Source: Quillaja saponaria (lineage: Eukaryota > Streptophyta > Magnoliopsida > Fabales > Quillajaceae). From it: 64,000 nucleotides of DNA. The translations under genes and the position numbers were made by a program. Below are positions 1 through 13,589 of this stretch, piece after piece (position 1 is the stretch's first letter; each line of letters begins with the position of its first letter). The DNA is taken from NCBI GenBank assembly GCA_029379385.1, contig CM055618.1, forward strand, positions 20,003,071-20,067,070, given 5' to 3'. The notes under the pieces are model-generated. The model did no database searches. It had not been told where the DNA came from and saw only the letters and a program-made list of their open reading frames with translations.

Positions 1-504
1 AAGGCTACAGCCTATCTAACAAAACCTGCCACTAGAAGAAGTTGTTGTTTGTTGATTGAAACATTCTTGACGCTTAGATGTAATCATGAATTAAAAATAA
101 AAATGATGTTCTACCCGAAAACCCTGTTACCCTTCGTGATTAGTATTTGCAAAAAAGATTAAAAAAATATGCACTAAAATTATGAAACGCACATTACAAT
201 TGACAAGTCTTGAGATAAACATATTTGACCCCCATTCCACTAAATGGTACGATCTTGCCAACAATTTCCATCTATAAGCAACATTTACAATATTTGGTAC
301 TCAGAGGCCTCCAAAGTAAGCTTCAATATAATCTCTACTGCACTTGTGGATAGGGGACTTAAAAAGAATGGGAAGGGCTGCTACTCAGTCTTCATGAATA
401 CAAATTCGCAATCTGGCCCTGATGCCACACTGCCACTGGTGATGATGCCGACATTGATGGAATTGTTCATTCTAATGATCTTCTGTCATCTGCATTCTTC
501 TATT
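1..504. other. Downstream flank of the carrier gene
   Basis: AT-rich sequence beyond the stop codon of the minus-strand mitochondrial carrier gene. It should contain that gene's 3' untranslated region. I see no other coding exon, repeat or RNA gene here; the short open frames on the plus strand have no recognisable protein character. Confidence 0.5.
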
Positions 505-3500
505 CTACTGGATTTGTAACGCTTCTAATAAAAATAGTCTCTTGAAAAATTCATAGGATGCAAAGAACAGAGCTCCTTGAGACATGTACATAACCAATCT
601 CGGAGTCAATCCCCTGATGACAAAGATACAAAAACATCTTACAATGATAGTTGTGATGAAATATGCACTTGCACTTCAAAGACGAATATGTATAACATTG
701 GCTCATACATATGTTACCAGTCATTTCCCATTAATTGAAGCAGACTTGGACAAACATACCTGTAGAGGCCCTTCAGACCTTCATGCTTGCTTATTTTGCA
801 AAGGGCATGAAACACGCTATCATACTGATTTATAGATCCTGGAATCTGCATTGCACCCTTTTTATGAGAAGCACACACAATCTAAGACGATTAAGAGAAA
901 CTTAAAAAACACAATATTTAATTATCATATTGAGGACTAATCTGTCACCCAAAATTGCCAGAGGTTCGGGGTGGCTTTTACCTCTGACCTAACCAATTCA
1001 TAGAATAGGCAAAAGGGAGGCATGAAGAAAATATATCAAGTCCATTTCAACTATACAAATATAATTAATTTACATTTGAACTCATGTTCTAGTTTCAGCT
1101 GTATAAAGTTGCAACACTATTCAACCATTTAATAGATCATGTAGAAATCATACTCCTACAAATCAGGTTTTGGATATGTAATATTAATTATTAAAGAATG
1201 CTTCCGCTCAAAATCTAATAAATTCCGAGCCAGATCTATTAGGTATAAATTTTTTCCTTGAACATTCTACTTCCGCTAATTGAAGAAAGTATACATTATA
1301 AACCTGAGTCTGTAATCTTGTCTTCACCACATCAAAAGGAGTTGTGAACAAAGCCGCAGTAGATCCTGCTAATCCTCCACAAGCCAACTGCGAGGATTGA
1401 AAAATCATCTTAGATACATTCGGATTTGCAGTGATCCAGATAGGACAGAAAGAGAAAGGGGCCGGGGGTATTGCAATAAAACGAATAACTAAAATAGAAA
1501 GTAAAAGAGAATTAAAGAACACAAGAAGTTAGGAAATATACAGTCTGTAATGTGTTGGGTTGTGTACCAGACTGGGATGATAATAATTTCACTTGCTTTA
1601 ATCTTTCGTAAGTGTAAAACTGCAAAAGATTAGATGTTGAAAAACATGAGAGCTAATCACAGAAGAGAAAGAACTGGCATAATAGGATAAATTGTAGGTG
1701 ACTATTGGAGGCTGACTTTACATCCATGGTATAACATTGTAACTCTACGATATAAGCCAAGGTCAAAATTAAAGCCAACGTTGAAGAATAACAATAAAAT
1801 TCCGAGCATGCTATTTGCATAGTGTATGTGTATTAATGCATAAATAATACTACTCTATCTCTTTCCAAAATTTATAGCTATACGAGTTATTGAAACTTAA
1901 AAACATGAACCTGCTATTGTATGATAAAAAAACTAACCTTGATGACCGAGTGTGGAACATTCCTGCAAAGTACAGCTCCCCACCCAGCATATAATGAAGG
2001 CAAACCACCCTTCCTGATAATTCCGACCAATGCATCCCTGCAAAGATGATTAAATGAGTACCATTGTAATAGAAAATTATTAGAGAAGTCTTGAATGGGG
2101 AACTATTTAATAGTGTAATCTGAGGTATACCAGCAGTTGTGGTAATGAGACCCAACTTGCACCTGCTGCTTTATACGCTCACTAGGAGTAAAAATGAAGG
2201 AAGTGGCAACACTCGCACAACCACCTGCCACACAATGAACCAAAGAGTAGGCACTCCTGCTGAAAAAAGTGGATGGAACCTCATCATAATCAATTACAAC
2301 TATAGTAAGAAGCAATACCACATAAGTTTCAAGGACCAATACATTCACAACCAAATGTTAAGAGTCCATACAGATGGAACCTCATCTACTAAATATTTCC
2401 CCCTATATGGTAACCATACAGATGTGAATATAGAAACAGGGAATGAAAAACACATGGACAGCAAGAATAACCAAATGTAAGTGATTCATATAAATCAAGA
2501 CTTTCAGAGAAGGAGAAAATAAGATACCTTTGAGAATAGAGGAAGCAATGTCGCTTTAATTGATTCATATGTGAAAGTGTAGATCGCAGATATAGGAGCG
2601 GAGGATGTGATATTGGTAGCAATTCCACGATAAAGTCCAGGGAAACCTGAAATCCATCTGTGTCGATTAAAAGAAAGCCATCTCGAGAATTTGTCAAACA
2701 AAACAGAAAATATTGTAGATGAAATAGCTAAGCAAACTATCTCCACACATCGCTAGCTAGCCTAATCCACGAGTGTTCTTATAACACAACCTACCTCTAT
2801 CAGATACAATTGATTTGCCAATGTAGAATATAGAACTCTGATCTGCACGGCATGATTGGATGACTGTCTTAACTGTATCAACAGGATGTAGACAGAGGCT
2901 AACAAATATACCAGCCAATGCCCCAGCAAATGCATGTTCTTGCTTAGCAAGGAAATAACAAGGCTTTTCACGGACCAAAGAGAAGGCCTCCATTGTAGAC
3001 TCATCATTAGTGATGGAATTCTCAGGTTGTTTTCTTTTGTTCTCAAGCAATTCATTACCATCAATCTTATATTGGCACCTCACAGAAGTTCCGTCACATG
3101 TAACTAAAGGGCTGATGTGATAATCTGCACAAATACTAGAACAGGAGTTCCTGGTAACAACAGCATCTTCCTTAACATCTTCAATAGCCCTGAGAAAATA
3201 GTCTGAACACAGACATGTAGCATTCCTGGTATTAGTTTCCAACTTTGCCTCATCAGATGGTGGCAAACTGTTAGTTACTATAAAATCAGGACTGGAGTCA
3301 GAATTCGTATTATCCAAATCAGGAACAATAGTATCTACTGAAATGCAGTCCCCAGCTGCTCTAATAATATCACTTGGGATGCTGCAATCACTAGTTTTCA
3401 CATTCTCGGGCTTAGTAAGCTTGATAGGATGCTTAACTCCTGCAGGAGTTTTTTTACTCATCCACCCATATCTACTTTCCATTTGATAAGAGATATCAAC

Positions 3501-4064
3501 AATCCCAAGCCTCCTCTGTGTCCTTTCCATCCGATATTTATTTGAGATGTTAGCACCACCCAGCAAATATTTCTGGAATGAAGAATGAGTATAATTTTGA
3601 CTTCCTCTGTAAGACTCAAAAACTGACATCTTATGGATTACTTCAGAGATATTTAACTTTGGCTGCATCATGGGTGAATCTTGGGCAAGAGCCCTCATAT
3701 CAACACAAAAATAATTAGCATCTGATGACATAGATGTGACCCTATTTCCTTCCATACAAAAGTTTTTCAAAAATGTGTCCTCCCCGACTTTATCATCATG
3801 CTTTTTAATTTCCTTGGGGTGGAAAAAGGAAAGAGGGCTACTGGTAGAATCCCATATCTGGCCAATTTCTGAGATAAGCTTAGCCAAACTTGACACCTCC
3901 GGGAACTTGGGTGCAGATTCCCTCTGGTGTTGCTTATCATCTGAGAGGGTGGAGGCATATTCTTCAGCAAAAATGTTATCGCTAAAGGATGGCCCCCCAG
4001 CTTGGTTCCACCTGTATTTGATCGATTGTTGATCATTTCTAGGTGATTTATTACACTTTGACAT
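505..4064 (-). CDS. Mitochondrial carrier family protein with long N-terminal extension
   Basis: Solute carrier of the mitochondrial carrier family, predicted to sit in an organellar inner membrane; the substrate cannot be read from sequence. Coding exons on the minus strand: 4064-2795, 2646-2528, about 2279 or 2259 to 2131, 2037-1938, 1619-1542, 1387-1304, 845-760, 613-505. The first ~390 residues are hydrophilic, with no family I recognise. The carrier domain follows, with the three diagnostic PX[DE]XX[KR] motifs: HPVDTVK in exon 1, TPSERIK in exon 3, TPFDVVK in exon 6. The last exon carries RLVMYMSQGA, typical of the sixth helix. The long N-terminus resembles the Arabidopsis At4g11440 type (recalled). 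The start is placed at the ATG at 4064 because a splice acceptor at 4134 follows a 5'UTR intron (4134-4995). The start of exon 3 is awkward: the best acceptor (TTTTTTCAG) breaks the frame, while a weaker one at about 2280 keeps it. Confidence 0.85.
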
Positions 4065-5352
4065 ATTCCCCTTTTCTTTTGAGACTATCCTTACAAAAGA
4101 AGATAGTACGAGAATATGTTCATAGAGACAGTCCTGCACATACAACAGATTACATCATCGACTGTAAACTAACAATATATTAACCCAACAACATTAAAGT
4201 GTTCATGAGTCAAATTGAGGTTACAATAACCTATTTGTGGGCAATTGTTGAGTATTTGAAAAGCCATTTACCTCTCAATTCCTTCCTATTTTCTTTATGA
4301 AGGTATTGAGTCAATGGCACCAAGTTCCAATACCTCTTTCCCACGCGAACACAACAAGCTAAATAACAGATCAGGTGCCCTGAAGCAAAACAAAAAAAAC
4401 GCTGTCATAGACAAGCCAGCATATATCAACAATTTATTACATGTCAATATACATATCAAGTTAGCAACTCATTTCAAAACTAACTTCATTGAAAGCGACA
4501 GGCTCTACAATGTGACCAAGTTCACATATATACTAATTAAAATTATTACTGTGTGAATTTTGACATAACAGATTCTCCAACCCATTTACTTGAAGTCAAT
4601 ATGTGTATCTCAGTTCATGTAAACTTATTTCTTCTTCAAAAAGTTTCCTCTTTCTGTAAGAAATGGCAGCTTCTATTCTCCATATTCATCCAGTTGCACA
4701 TTAAGCATATGACTGTCTAAAACTCACTGAAATGGATGATTAGAGATCCACAATTTTACTGACATATGGGAAAGATGAAACTTAAGACCAATAATTTCCA
4801 GTATAATAACTTATTTCCAAAATCTCAAAACACCCCAACAAAACAAAGCTGCATCCAGTTCAACCCAATTCAAGCTTCTAAATGGATACGGAATATGTCC
4901 CTATGGATCTCATCTTATCACAATTCATCAACCAAGCAGAACTTAAACTTAATTAAAAAGAAAAAAGAAAAAGAAGGAGATTAAAAAATTGATACCTTGA
5001 TGAGAGTGATGGTTCACAAGCAAGAAGTAGTCTCTCTACGGGTCTGGAATTCATTTTCTCGGGAAAACTCGACGAGAAACTTCGCAGGACAAAAGGGTTT
5101 AAGAAGGTGGGGTTTATAAAGAATTTGCGTTGAAGGGAGAGTTACTAGAATACATTCAAATTCTGCTCCTTCTCAAGTATGCTCTCCTATTTTCCCCTAG
5201 GATTTATTCTGTACCAAGTAGCAGTAACCTATATTGGCCCACATAGCCAGCAAGAATCAAAACGTGAGACAAAAGTCGAAGCTGCCAGGAAAGTTCGAGT
5301 AAGCATAAGAAATTTAGGTGTCAGTATACTAAAACAAAAATTCTGATTAAAA
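4065..5352. other. 5'UTR intron, leader exon and promoter region of the carrier gene
   Basis: On the minus strand a donor (CATCAAG|GTATCA at about 4995) and an acceptor (TATGTGCAG at about 4134) define a 5' leader intron of roughly 860 bp. The leader exon starts at about 4996, near 5.0-5.1 kb, in purine/pyrimidine-rich sequence. No other gene is visible; the short plus-strand open frames are AT-rich noise. Confidence 0.5.
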
Positions 5353-5426
5353 TGTCTGAACCCAGGTTCGAACCGGGGACCTCCAGTGTGTGAGACTAGC
5401 GTGATAACCAACTACACCACCCAGAC
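5353..5426 (-). tRNA. tRNA-Val (anticodon CAC)
   Basis: A full cloverleaf can be folded on the minus strand. The acceptor stem GTCTGGG pairs with TTCAGAC, including two G-U pairs. The D arm starts GTGTAGTTGG, and the anticodon loop is CTCACAC with anticodon CAC. The T arm is CCCGG-TTCGAAC-CTGGG and the discriminator base is A. The A box (GTGTAGTTGG) and B box (GGTTCGAACC) promoters for RNA polymerase III are intact. There is no intron. It lies between the carrier and kinesin genes, both on the same strand. Confidence 0.95.
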
Positions 5427-6191
5427 GAGATTTGTGCTTTCTTATTTTTATTGGTTTACAACTTAAAAATAATTTCTTCTGTCAAGCACAATTATCACAT
5501 TTCCACCAAATTTTTTATCAATCACGTGAGTCACCTTAATAAAACCAACTCAAGTATATTTCCTTAGTCTAAAAGTATTTATGAAAGTCTTATGTAAAAA
5601 ATAAAAATATTATCTCGTGTAATAAATAAACATACTAATTCTTATTGCATAAACTTGTTGGACTAACAAACCTCACATATAAAAAAAAATAAAATCATCG
5701 TTGTATCTTAGATTAAATTTCAGTTTAATCCATAATCATAGCCCAGTTATTAACATGACATAATCATAGCATTGATGTAAAAAAAGAAAGAAAATGGTTA
5801 GTATAGTTTGGACTAGGAATCGTGTCATTTCACCTGAAAATTTTAGCCTTTTCTTTCTGGAGCGATAAGGGTGAGTATGCTGGGGACTGGAATGAGACTG
5901 GGAGAACATTTTAAGTTCACAAGCCTTTTACTAGAATTTAAGTTCTGATTATGCTTCCGAATTGTAATAATAGATAGTTCAATAGTGTGCTGTGCTCAAA
6001 GCAATAACCCGACAAATCCACTATAACCCCTTAACTTGCGTGTTACAATGGTCTCTCTTGACAAGAGATGCAAGTAGAAATGAGCTACAACTAACGTGCA
6101 TCACAAGCTAGTTACAAACCAGAGTGCTTTTGCTGACTTAATATGAATTAGTATACACTAATACTCCATCGATATTCCTTACAAGTTACAA
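5427..6191. other. Intergenic region
   Basis: AT-rich spacer between the tRNA gene and the 3' end of the kinesin gene. It includes the kinesin 3'UTR just downstream (plus-strand left) of 6192. No coding exon or repeat recognised. Confidence 0.5.
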
Positions 6192-9100
6192 CTATTGCCA
6201 TGGTTTGAGGGGCTTGACTGAAGACGAGCTACCAGCAGCAGTTTTCCTAGCACCTATATGTAGTACAAGAGAAACGTAATCAAGTTCGAATGAGACATCA
6301 AATGTAAAAAATATATATAATTCTAGCAATCTAGTAGAATAGAAGATTACTCAGATAAATATACGTACTTGAGATGACCTTTGAGGAGCTTCTGTTCAAT
6401 GGCAACCGAGAAGATTTTGTCTGCACAGGCTTCTTCGAAACTGAAGAGGCTCTGGGAATTTTAGATGGTACACTGGATCTGTATCCAAACAAAACACAGT
6501 TTATCAACGATATCAAGTCTGGTTTGGAAAAGATGATTTAACGGGCACAAGTCAAACACATAACCAATCTCAAAAGCACAAAGACAAACACATGCATGCA
6601 TTAATAAATAAATCTTGGTAGTAAAATGCAAACAATCACAATCAATTATCATTATTATACAGTTCGCTGTAAAGTTTGGATAAATCTTATGAGAAATGCT
6701 CACCTTTCCGTATTTTCAGCCGGTATTACCTCAGCTGTTAAGCTCTTAGGCGGTGTGGTTTCAGCTTGCTTTGCAACTTCGGGAAAAAGAGTGTACTCCA
6801 CAACACTGCATATTGACCCATCAGTAGTTTCTGTTCCCATTGAAAGACCACCATCAGATATGTCACTTAATCTCTCATCAGAATCTACATCCCCAAATCC
6901 AAGGAGATCAATGTCTTCAGTAAGATTCTGACTTAAATCCCTTCCAGCTAATTTTGATTGAAAGAATTGCTTGTTATTTTTTAAGTCATCCATTGACTGA
7001 TGAGAACCAGCTTCAGAGTGCTTATCACTATACTCAGAGCAGTTGTCCATATCAGAAGCTGCTTTTTCACCATGCCCAGAGCCACTTGCTCCTGACAGTC
7101 TTCGGCTTTGTTCAGGAGTCCCTATGGAATGACGTCTTGGGGATGAAGACCCATAATGTAGTGAGCTCATGCCACGTTTTGCACCAATAAGATTAGCCTT
7201 ATCCAGCTGCAACCTCTCAATCTCTTCATCTTTCTTAGCAACTGTATCCTTGAGATATGCCACCTTTAAGAACAAGAATAAATCAGCATGCCTCAACCCC
7301 ATAAAAGTAAGAAACAATTCTTCAAACAGCATTCCCTCAAGATTGAAAATAATGCAACTGTAATGGCATTAAAGAAGCGTCAAAGTATATTGACGCTTCC
7401 ATCCTGGCAATGTGTTTGATATCAACATTACAACTTGCCGAGTACAGCACCTGACAGCAATTGCCCAAAATGTATATTCAAGAAGAGAATTCATACAGAC
7501 TTCCTTTTTTTTACATGGAGCCATGCTAAAACAGGGAGTAAGCCTATTCTGCTCACGTCCTTAGTGAAAGCACATTCTTCTTCGAAAGCGGGAAATAGGA
7601 GTTCAGTGCTGGTTATGAAAGATAATAGCAGCTTATACCTTTACTATCCTCATCTCACTTGCACTCCTCTACTCTATAATTAATTAAATAGATTTGCTCT
7701 CCCCTATACTTATGTTGGGTAATGAACTGCCACATGAGCCACATCAGTAGACTAAAGGATTTATGTCATGCAAGAGTAAGCACTGTCACCAGAACTGCCA
7801 AAAGCTTACTTTTTTATTTTTTGGGTAATAGCCAAAAAATTCTTTAGTAGCTTTGTATTTTCAGGAAAAACTGCCAAAAAGTTACTTACAGAATTCCCAA
7901 CTAAGGAAGGTTTCATCTTTAAAGTTTGTGTTTCAAATGCCATGCATGCAAATATAAACGGACACTAATTACTGCAATAGCAATGGAGCGAAAGTATGAA
8001 TATTATCCAAATAAATTCATAACAACATCTGGATCTTTAGGCAATTTCATGAGATTATAAAAAACTTACACCAGATGTTCTTCCATCGTCAAAACATTCC
8101 ATTGATTATATGAATTGTGTACTTCCCAATTCAGAGTTCATAGTAAAAGGTTATTGTCAGAAAAGTGGCAGCATCATATAATATTTAGTGCTTAGTACAA
8201 GAATTACCCTTTGACAAGTGATGGAAAATTAAACTGACCTGATCCATGAATTCTCTAACATCCTTTCCCTCTTTATTGCTCCGAGCAGCACCTAACTCAA
8301 CACCAGAAACCCTCTCAGCGAACTTCAAGGTACTTACTGTTTCGGAGTAAGAAGCAACATCAGGATTGAGCTGGACAAACATAAGGGTTTTGGCTTGGCC
8401 ACCTGCAATGAAGAGGGGGAAAGAAAATACAATATAAAGTCATACCCTTAGCACAGCACAATATAATGTACCAGGAATCATAGCCACAATCAAGAAGAGA
8501 ATATAAGACCATTACCTAGCGAACTTTGGAGAAGTTGGGTCAATTTGCTATTTCTATATGGAACATGTGAACTCTTTTGTGCTAGAGCAGAAATCACATC
8601 TCCAAGAGCAGATAGTGACTTGTTTATATGTTGTGCCTCCCTAAGCCTATCTCCAGTGGCTTCAGAGCGATCCACTCTCTCACTACCAGCGAGATCTACA
8701 AGATGTAGACAACCACGCAAGAGCGCACTGGTCTCCAAATCCGTGCCACGGACATGAACTGTGAGAACACTACATCATCGACAACAAAAATAATATTAAA
8801 AGACCATGTCTCAAATAGCAGGCAAAATTACAAAAAAGAAAAAAGAGAGACTGTACTATAAATACAACCTGTGGGATCTACTACTTCTTTCATTTAGGGC
8901 TGTGGCACCAGTTGCCCGGTTCGTTAACCCAACATTCATCAACTCCAAAACATCTACCATTGATTTCACAGGATGCATGCTTGCATCAGGAACAGCTAAC
9001 CCATTTGGTTGGGCAGTATTCCAAATCCCAAGTGTGTGCAAGTCAGAGAAAACAAAGTATAATATTTTCCTTCGAAAAAAAACATAAACTAAAGAATGGA

Positions 9101-12100
9101 AGCAGTATCCTTAAATTTAATGAATTAGAAATGCTGCAAAATCTCAAATGTCAAAAATGGAAAGATAAGTAGATTGAGAATTGTCCTGCCTTAAGAAATG
9201 TCTTCAAGAAAAAAAGCAAAAAGAAAATTAATAGAAAACAAGGATATCTTTTTTGGGAACCACCGCTGGATAATAAATCACGAACTTGTTCATTATAAAT
9301 CTCAACCATCTGAACACCAACTTCATAAAATATTGAGCTTCTCCTACTCTGAGAGATTTGGAAAAGATCATGTAGCGCTCGGTAGTTGACCCCCCAATTT
9401 TCTTTTGACGATAAACTAGGACCACTCTAGTGCAAAAACAGAATAATAAGTAAACTAATTTTTTTTTAAACATATATTAAAGTAATGGCAATAATTATGC
9501 ATAACACATACCATCGTATAGGTCTTCCCTGAGCCAGTTTGACCATAGGCAAATATACAAACATTGTATCCATCAAGCACAGACCGTATTAGTGGTCGAG
9601 TATCCAGAAAAACCTCCTCTGCAAGCGCATGAAATATATGAAGACCTAATATATAGGACGTAGAATAAAAATAGTACAGAATAGACCAGAAAATAAACTA
9701 CCTTGAGTTGTTGCTGGACTAAAAACCTTGTTAAATTTGAAAAGTTTACGACTCTCTTTCCCTTGTTTCAAGGGATTAGTAACAATTAGTTCACCATTGT
9801 CACCCATATACTCAATGGTCGTATGGTTCTGACTTTGGCCCTGAAGGAATGGTCTTATTCGGCAATATACTCTAATATTTCCTGCTCACAAGAAAATTTA
9901 AAAGAAACAAGTATCAGCAAATAAGCAATCCATGCAGAACCACAGTAAGCAATAAATAAAACTTCATTACATTTTTTTTTTTCCAAATAAAATACTGGGA
10001 AATATACCTTTCAAATCTTGAACTTCATTGTACAATTTCCGGTTTTCTGTAAGAACTGCATGGTAATTTTCAGCAGCTTCTGCTAGAACTTTGAGCTTCA
10101 CACCTAGATGGTAAAAGATGTACACATAGTGAAGACGTCTAATGCATCAGAAAAGAGAATATCAATGCAAAATATATGGGTTTTAAGCAATCTATCCTAC
10201 CCAAGTAATTGAATTCCTTTGAGTAACTTCTTTTTGTCATCAACACTTCATGTTTCATAAACTCCAAAGCTGCTCTTAATTCCTATGTAGTATCAAGAAT
10301 TCATATTATACATATCAGAAATAAATGACTACAAGGTTAAGAACATAAAAACCAAGGCAAACCTGGAACGCTCCAAACTGATAATTTATGAAGTTTTTAT
10401 AGGTGTGCTCCTTATTCTTCCACCTCCGAGATTTAGATTCAGAATATGCCTCAAGTTCTTTCACTTTCTTTCTTAAACCCGCAATAAAGAGCTCAAGTTC
10501 CTTTAACTTCTTCTCATATTCAATTTTAGCTCCACTAGCATGCACTTCTAATTGCAAATAATGCTCTTCGTGTGTCTTTTTTGCCATTTCAAGTTCTTGT
10601 TTTAGTGTTGAAATCTCAAATTCACTATGATCCTTTTCTTTCTTTAATCTCACCACATCTTGCTCTTCAAGTTTCTTCTTTTCCTCTAATTTTGTCTTCT
10701 CAAACTGCAAACACAGGTTAACATAAAAACTATGGAACCAGGATAACAGTAATAAAGTAGCTAATACACATAACACTGTATTAATAAGGTTTCTTGTATG
10801 GTGCCGTGCACAGATACAGTCTAGTTATATTCCTGAATAAGGATCTAAACTGACAGTATGCTTTATAGCTCTAGATTAAAGATATGGACTAAAAATAAGG
10901 ATTCCAATTGCACCTTCAACTTCTGAAGCTGGCCTGCAACAACCTATAAAAGAAAGGACACCTTACTCTTTAGTCAACAGATAATAATATCAAGGTAGTA
11001 ATATATACATCCAAAACCATTCCAAAAAAGCACCTCGTTTTCTTCAGTTGTCCCCATTGCAAGGGTTTCAAGTACACTTATTCTTGATTGATACTTTGCC
11101 TCACGAGCCTTGAAATGATTGCTTTGCTGCATGCATGCAAGAATTTAAACAGTTATTCTTCAGAGAATGATAAAGGAAATTACTATTCAGAACATAAATC
11201 CAGAAAACATTTTACATTTTTCAAGCTTTCTGCCTGATTTGAGAATCGTCTCTCAATCATTTGCAAAATTTTACTTAGAAGGTATCCCACAGTCTGCAAA
11301 ATAACATAGATAAAACAAAAGGCTAAAAGTTAGGGCAAAAGAAATCTTTTTTTTTTTTTTTAAAGCAGAACAAAGAAAAGGAATCCGTTATAGGATTCAT
11401 GCATGATCCTCCCACTGCCATACATGAGTTATGTCTCCATTCTTTCTATCAAAAGTATCACCCAGTATTCTGTGCACCATAATGAAAAGTGACTGAGTTG
11501 ATGCATTCTGCAACAAAAGATTACAACAACGCGTAAGAACCAATAATTGAAAAGCTAAAATAAAAAAATTCACAAGCCCATCATTTTCCCACATAATGAT
11601 ATACTTAGCAAATATCTAAGAAGGACCAGACAGAGATTGAGAGTTTTCCAAATTATAAGGGAGAAAGGTTTGATGGCTTACATCTAAAATGTTTGATTTT
11701 ATCAGTTCCATAACCTTATCATCAGAAAGATCACCGTATGATCCTTGGTTCATTTGGAACATCTCATGAGCCTTATGTCCAGTATGATGTAGAGAAACAG
11801 CTGATGGATCTTAAACAAAGAAAAAAAGTACATGTATAGTAAAATAAGCTTAAAAATAAACAACAAAAGCAGAAGGCTCAATTTTATAAAAGAAAATAAA
11901 ATCATAGGTTCACCCCCACCGGGCGGAAGAAAAAGAAAGAACACTTGAACTAACTGATTAACTCTGTGAGGTGTTGCAATATTGCCCCACACACGATCTC
12001 GTGTTTTTGGTACTGGAGTTCACATAATTACAGTGTATAAAAGATAAAAAAGTATAATGCATAAAAAGATCATGAGGATGGATGTGATACAACATATTTG

Positions 12101-13589
12101 TTGCACCAGGCTGCAATTACATAGGGCTTACCATCCCAACTTTGGTTCCCTGAGTAAGATCACTAAGATCCTTACTAAGATGAACGTGTAAGTGTTAAAT
12201 CTGCTGCCACTCAAACTCAGAGAACCTAACTATTCTACTATGTCACATAAGACTCAATACCTGATAGCACAGGACCTTGCAGACCATGATCATCTTCTAA
12301 ATCACTCGACTTATATGTCCTTGCTTCCCCATTTTCGACAAAGTGCTCTCCACACATCAAAGTGTCTCCTACAGAACAATCAGTTCTCTCTACAGATCCT
12401 ACCTCTGACAGCTCCAACCTCTTTGTTGAATAACTTTGGATGTTTTCTTGCCCAACATTAAAAGTACAATGTGCTCTCAGTGTCTCAAGGCACTGCAACA
12501 CTGGAATCATAGATCCCTGCATATAACCTCAGACCACCAAAAAAAAATTAGAATGAGTAAGAGGCTATGAGTACAGTAAAAGAATCAAATTATCAGTTTT
12601 TCACATTTTAAAAATCTGTAACCAACTTAAATTTTTAGTGTCCTTCCTAAGCCAGAATCAACTGAAAATTAATCCCTCCCAAATCATCCTTCTAACAAGG
12701 AAAAAGTTTATATTAAGATTTGAAGTGATTCCACCACCAAATGTAGAAAAATAATTATATCAAGAAGGACCTTCTCTCACTGAGGTCAATAAACACAAGT
12801 CCTTAACCCAGCTAACCAATCAGGCAAGCTGATCAAAAGGGACAAGAGCCAAGCTGAGTCTGCAGCCATTTGGCTTTAATTAACCAACCTAAGTTAAATA
12901 ATTGAACACCACTGATATAATTCAACAATTTCTGTTCATAAAAAGAAATCCTAATACCTTCTCCAGGTCTGACTGTTCAAAACTAGGCAATCCTAGTTCA
13001 TCCATAACCGCCAGAAATCTTTTCAGACTCGCCAGATCAGAACCACCTCTCTAAAGTTAAAAGGAATTTTCATATCAGAAACAAAACATGCAAAGTAGAG
13101 TTCAGTGTTGGTGTAATTGAAAAAAAAAAAAATACAAACAAATTGATGAAGTGTGGTGCAGTTGTGAGTATAAAAAAAGAATTATAGAAAGAAAGAAAAA
13201 GTAAAAATAAAAGATAGTCTAACCACTTCAACCGAACCAGGAATTAGCTTGTCTAAAATGCTGTATAATACAGATCCATTAGCCAACCACACTCTCAGTT
13301 CCTCTTCTGAAGCTTCCAGTGGAAGATTAATATGAGGAAGCATACCATTTATCCACTTGATAAGAGATGATAGCTGACTGCCTGCAGAGAAACCACAATC
13401 CAAATGTAAAAGTGTATAAGAAAGCATAATAGGAGTATGAAGGGGATGACTTTAAAAAATGTGAGCCTGCAAAGAAGCACATAGACATACAGAGAGACCA
13501 TGGTTTTGGTTACCTTCAACCATCCCTTCTATGCTTTCTATTCTGTATACACCTCCATCATGGAAACCATTTGAATTTTCAGCTTCCAT
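6192..13589 (-). CDS. Kinesin-14 family motor with N-terminal calponin-homology domain
   Basis: Minus-end-type microtubule motor of the plant kinesin-14 CH (KCH-like) group, expected to link actin and microtubules in the cytoplasm. I resolve 21 coding exons from 13589 (ATG) to 6192 (TAG); their lengths sum to 3297 bases, giving 1098 residues with no frame break. The CH domain is in the first ~110 residues ([31 protein letters not shown]). Coiled-coil segments lie at about 265-500 (exon 10704-10363 is very K/E-rich). The motor domain starts with [11 protein letters not shown]-loop GQTGSGKT is at residues 591-598, then NERSSRSH and DLAGSERV. The Ser-rich tail follows [19 protein letters not shown]. 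The internal motor after a neck-like coiled coil is the kinesin-14 layout. The intron between exons 15 and 16 is of U12 AT-AC type (reported separately). Closest recalled relatives are At1g63640/At5g41310. A 5'UTR intron spans about 13614-14409. Confidence 0.95.
9034..9247 (-). other. U12-type AT-AC intron in the kinesin motor domain
   Basis: On the minus strand the intron begins ATATCCTT, an exact U12 5' splice site, and ends CACAC before exon sequence ACTTGGG. A branch-point-like TTCTCTGAC places its A ten bases from the acceptor. No AG acceptor lies within about 40 bases upstream. Only AT...AC removal joins the frame, through an Arg codon split 2+1 (residue 661), and gives the conserved kinesin segment [11 protein letters not shown] then NGLAVPDAS. 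Confidence 0.88.
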
